In this document: in pieces, positions 5,988 through 7,241 of the stretch
Layout of the letters: every line of letters starts with the position of its first letter
Numbering within the stretch: position 1 is the stretch's first letter
Assembly (NCBI GenBank): GCA_031280115.1
Contig: JAITHF010000018.1
Location: 1 to 7,241 of the forward strand
Reading direction: 5' to 3'
DNA from: Spirochaetaceae bacterium
Lineage (GTDB): Bacteria > Spirochaetota > Spirochaetia > Treponematales > Breznakiellaceae
Length of the DNA: 7,241 nucleotides
Made by a program: the position numbers and the translations under genes
Notes under the pieces: generated by a model
What the model saw: the letters and a program-made list of their open reading frames with translations, nothing else
The model's database searches: none
What the model was told of the DNA's origin: nothing

Positions 5988-6671
5988 TTATTTCACCTCC
6001 TCCCGCTCAATCTGCCCGTCCCGGATATGCACGATCCTGCGGGCGAACTCCATAACCATCATATCATGGGTAGAAAAGATAAAGGTGGTTCCTTCTTTTT
6101 GATTGAGTTTCAGCATAAGTTCGAGAATATCGCGGCTTATCTTGGAGTCAAGGTTCGCGGTGGGCTCGTCCGCAAGGATGAGGGCCGGGCGCTTCACCAG
6201 GGCCCGGGCAATGGCGGCCCGCTGCTGCTGGCCGCCGGACATTTCCTTTGGCCGTCGGTTTTCCATGCCCCCCAGCCCCACGTCCTCAAGGGCGGCGCGG
6301 CTCCGTTCCCGGGCCTCTTTCTTGGGAACCCCCAGCAGCGTCAGGGGAAAGCAGACGTTTTCCATGACCGACAGGACCGGTATAAGGTTATAAGCCTGAA
6401 AGATGAAGCCGATACTGTGGCGCCGCAGCAGGGCGAGCTGTTTCTTGGAGAGCCCGGCCACGTCAGCGCCGCCTACTGAAAGGCTGCCCTCCGTGAGGGT
6501 GTCAAGGCATCCTGCCAGATGAAGAAAGGTTGATTTCCCGCTGCCGGAGGGTCCGGCAATGGCGGCAAACTCGCCGCCTTCGAAACTGAGGGACAGGCCT
6601 TGCAGGGCCCGCACGGTCAAGCCGTTGAGGGCGTACTCTTTCACCACGTTGCAAGCGTGAATCACCAGCAT
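5988..6671 (-). CDS. ABC transporter ATP-binding protein, LolD/MacB type
   Basis: This 227-residue cytoplasmic ATPase powers the two permeases encoded downstream. All motifs are intact: Walker A GPSGSGKST (40-48), Q-loop glutamine 92 in FIFQAYNLIP, signature MSGGQQQR (144-151), Walker B LILADEPT (164-171) with catalytic Glu169, D-loop NLDS (173-176) and switch His202 in STHD. Its length and the sequence AYNLIPVLSVMENV place it in the LolD/MacB/FtsE-like group that works with FtsX-domain permeases. No lolD symbol is given because the cargo is unproven. The start ATG at 6669-6671 has a near-perfect ribosome binding site AAAGGAGG with 6 bases of spacing. It is the first gene of the operon, about 47 bases after the predicted transcription start. 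Confidence 0.96.
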   Translation of the reverse strand: MLVIHACNVVKEYALNGLTVRALQGLSLSFEGGEFAAIAGPSGSGKSTFLHLAGCLDTLTEGSLSVGGADVAGLSKKQLALLRRHSIGFIFQAYNLIPVLSVMENVCFPLTLLGVPKKEARERSRAALEDVGLGGMENRRPKEMSGGQQQRAAIARALVKRPALILADEPTANLDSKISRDILELMLKLNQKEGTTFIFSTHDMMVMEFARRIVHIRDGQIEREEVK

Positions 6672-6704
6672 ATAAAGCCTCCTTTGTGAGCGTCGGATTG
6701 TTCG

Positions 6705-6726
6705 TTGTTATATTCAACTAGTACAA
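6705..6726 (-). promoter_or_regulatory. Imperfect palindrome at the transcription start (possible operator)
   Basis: The 22 bases between the -10 box and the leader form an imperfect palindrome with outer arms TTGT and ACAA; 7 of 11 positions are symmetric. Its place, overlapping the edge of the -10 box and the expected start of transcription, suits a repressor site. No regulator gene lies in the window, and A/T-rich DNA gives such matches by chance, so this is a tentative call. Confidence 0.22.
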
Positions 6727-6754
6727 ATATAAAAAACGTAATACAATTTGTCAA
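6726..6754 (-). promoter_or_regulatory. Strong sigma70-type promoter of the ABC operon
   Basis: On the minus strand TTGACA (6749-6754, exact -35 consensus) is followed after 17 bases by TATATT (6726-6731, close to the TATAAT -10 consensus). Transcription would start near 6718-6720, leaving a leader of about 48 bases before the ATPase ATG. The -35 box begins at the very base where the hairpin of repeat copy D ends. This is the clearest promoter in the window and fits the operon order. Confidence 0.85.
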
Positions 6755-6932
6755 CAGCCGGAGGCTGTTTCAGGTGCTTCTTGTTGCGGGAGGGTTTGCA
6801 CGTTTAGTCACCCCCTGCGGGGGGTTCACGTGCTTCTTGCGGCGGGAGGGTTTGCAATTTTAGTACAACCCAGAAGCGGCGCCTCATCGCGCTTCGATAG
6901 CGTGAGCAGCGCAGGAAGCCTTAGTGGGTGGC
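6755..6932 (-). repeat. Main intergenic repeat family, copy D (right arm of inverted pair)
   Basis: Read on the minus strand this block repeats copy C in order: CCACCCACTAAGGCTTCCTG (6910-6929), a GAAGCGCGATGAGGCGC-like stretch, GGGTTGTACTAAAATTGC, then two units carrying GCAAACCCTCCCG and AAGAAGCAC, the second starting GTGACTAAACGTGC. It ends in CTGAAACAGCC and the hairpin CAGCC-TCC-GGCTG (6755-6767). It is therefore inverted relative to copy C, and the pair brackets the ABC genes and their promoter. It holds no convincing gene. Confidence 0.75.
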
Positions 6933-6982
6933 GTGGAGGGTCTATGACCCTCCACATCCTCTTAAAAGAGGCGCGAAGCGCC
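6933..6982 (-). repeat. Three consecutive hairpins, divergent copy of the left-end element
   Basis: There are three inverted repeats in a row: GTGGAGGGTC-TAT-GACCCTCCAC (6933-6955, perfect 10-bp stem), CCTCTT-AA-AAGAGG (6958-6971) and GGCGC-GAA-GCGCC (6970-6982). The order GC-hairpin, TTTAAGAG, G-rich arm, C-rich arm on the minus strand matches the elements at 255-304 and, more loosely, 114-165. The first hairpin lacks a T-run on either strand, so it is not a standard terminator. It may be a structured intergenic element or the end of a transcript coming from outside the window. Confidence 0.55.
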
Positions 6983-7031
6983 GATAATTCGTTATAAAAC
7001 AATGATTTATCTGGGGACAGGATAGTTTTTC

Positions 7032-7241
7032 TTGTTAGCAAACAAACTTATTTTGTTAGCAAACAAACTTATTTTGCTAACAAACAAACTTATTTTGTTA
7101 GCAAACAAACTTATTTTGCTAACAAACAAACTTATTTTGCTAACAAACAAACTCGCTTTGTTAGCAAACAAACTTATTTTGTTAGCAAACAAACTCGCTT
7201 TGTTAGCAAACAACTTTTATTTGCCGGCAAAAAAACCGGTT
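7032..7241. repeat. 21-bp tandem array, ten units, running off the window
   Basis: Ten head-to-tail units of 21 bp fill 7032-7241 exactly; the array is cut by the window edge. The typical unit is TTGTTAGCAAACAAAC followed by TTATT. The core is GTTAGC in units 1, 2, 4, 7, 8 and 9, GCTAAC in units 3, 5 and 6, and GCCGGC in unit 10. The tail is TTATT in most units but TCGCT in units 6 and 8; unit 9 is slightly irregular. Each unit holds a near-palindrome TTTG-N4-CAAA. Because 21 is a multiple of three, reading frames stay open (on the minus strand a LFANKIS-type heptapeptide), but there is no ATG and no ribosome binding site, so coding is not supported. There are no spacers, so it is not a CRISPR array. 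Confidence 0.9.

Noticed and set aside
2671..6945. Composite transposon carrying the ABC genes
   Set aside because: No transposase or integrase, no terminal motif of a known insertion sequence and no visible target duplication. The inverted repeats are real, but mobility is not shown.
7007..7213. 68-residue LFANKIS-repeat peptide on the minus strand
   Set aside because: It starts at TTG without a ribosome binding site and is only the translation of the 21-bp array, which also leaves a plus-strand frame open. The unit length explains the open frame.
7032..7241. CRISPR array
   Set aside because: The 21-bp units are directly adjacent with no unique spacers, and no cas gene is in the window.

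Overview
The window looks like a piece of a spirochaete chromosome, most likely a Treponema-type organism. This rests on an FtsX-type ABC exporter encoded next to a LolA-like periplasmic protein and an outer-membrane barrel, in a didermic envelope setting, together with intergenic DNA full of short repeats. There is no rRNA or universal marker gene here, so the taxonomy is an inference held at moderate confidence.

All five convincing genes lie on the minus strand and read from right to left. A strong sigma70-type promoter (TTGACA, 17 bp, TATATT; 6726-6754) drives an ABC ATPase (5988-6671), a long FtsX/MacB-type permease (4251-5987) and a second, shorter FtsX/MacB-type permease (2937-4229). 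These three are tightly packed: the ATPase stop codon directly abuts the next ATG, and 21 bp separate the two permeases. A 311-bp gap of repeats follows. Then come a secreted LolA-like protein (1858-2625) and, 3 bp later, a predicted outer-membrane beta-barrel (610-1854). Together they could make a complete route from inner membrane to outer membrane: ATPase plus two permeases extract a substrate, a periplasmic carrier moves it, and a barrel receives or inserts it. Lipoprotein or lipid traffic is the likeliest cargo class, but the substrate cannot be read from the sequence.

The remaining DNA is not empty. Bases 1-609 are a gene-free mosaic of G/C tracts, direct repeats, short degenerate tandem repeats and hairpins. 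A related repeat fills the gap at 2671-2925. An inverted copy lies at 6755-6932, so the three-gene ABC cassette and its promoter are bracketed by imperfect inverted repeats of about 170 bp. The last 210 bases are a 21-bp tandem array of ten units that runs off the window edge.

No tRNA, rRNA, CRISPR array, transposase or integrase was recognised. The most interesting points are the inverted repeats around the ABC cassette, a roughly 150-residue extra segment in the periplasmic domain of the first permease, the 21-bp array with its coupled substitutions, and the 9-bp repeat of in-frame start codons at the LolA-like gene.
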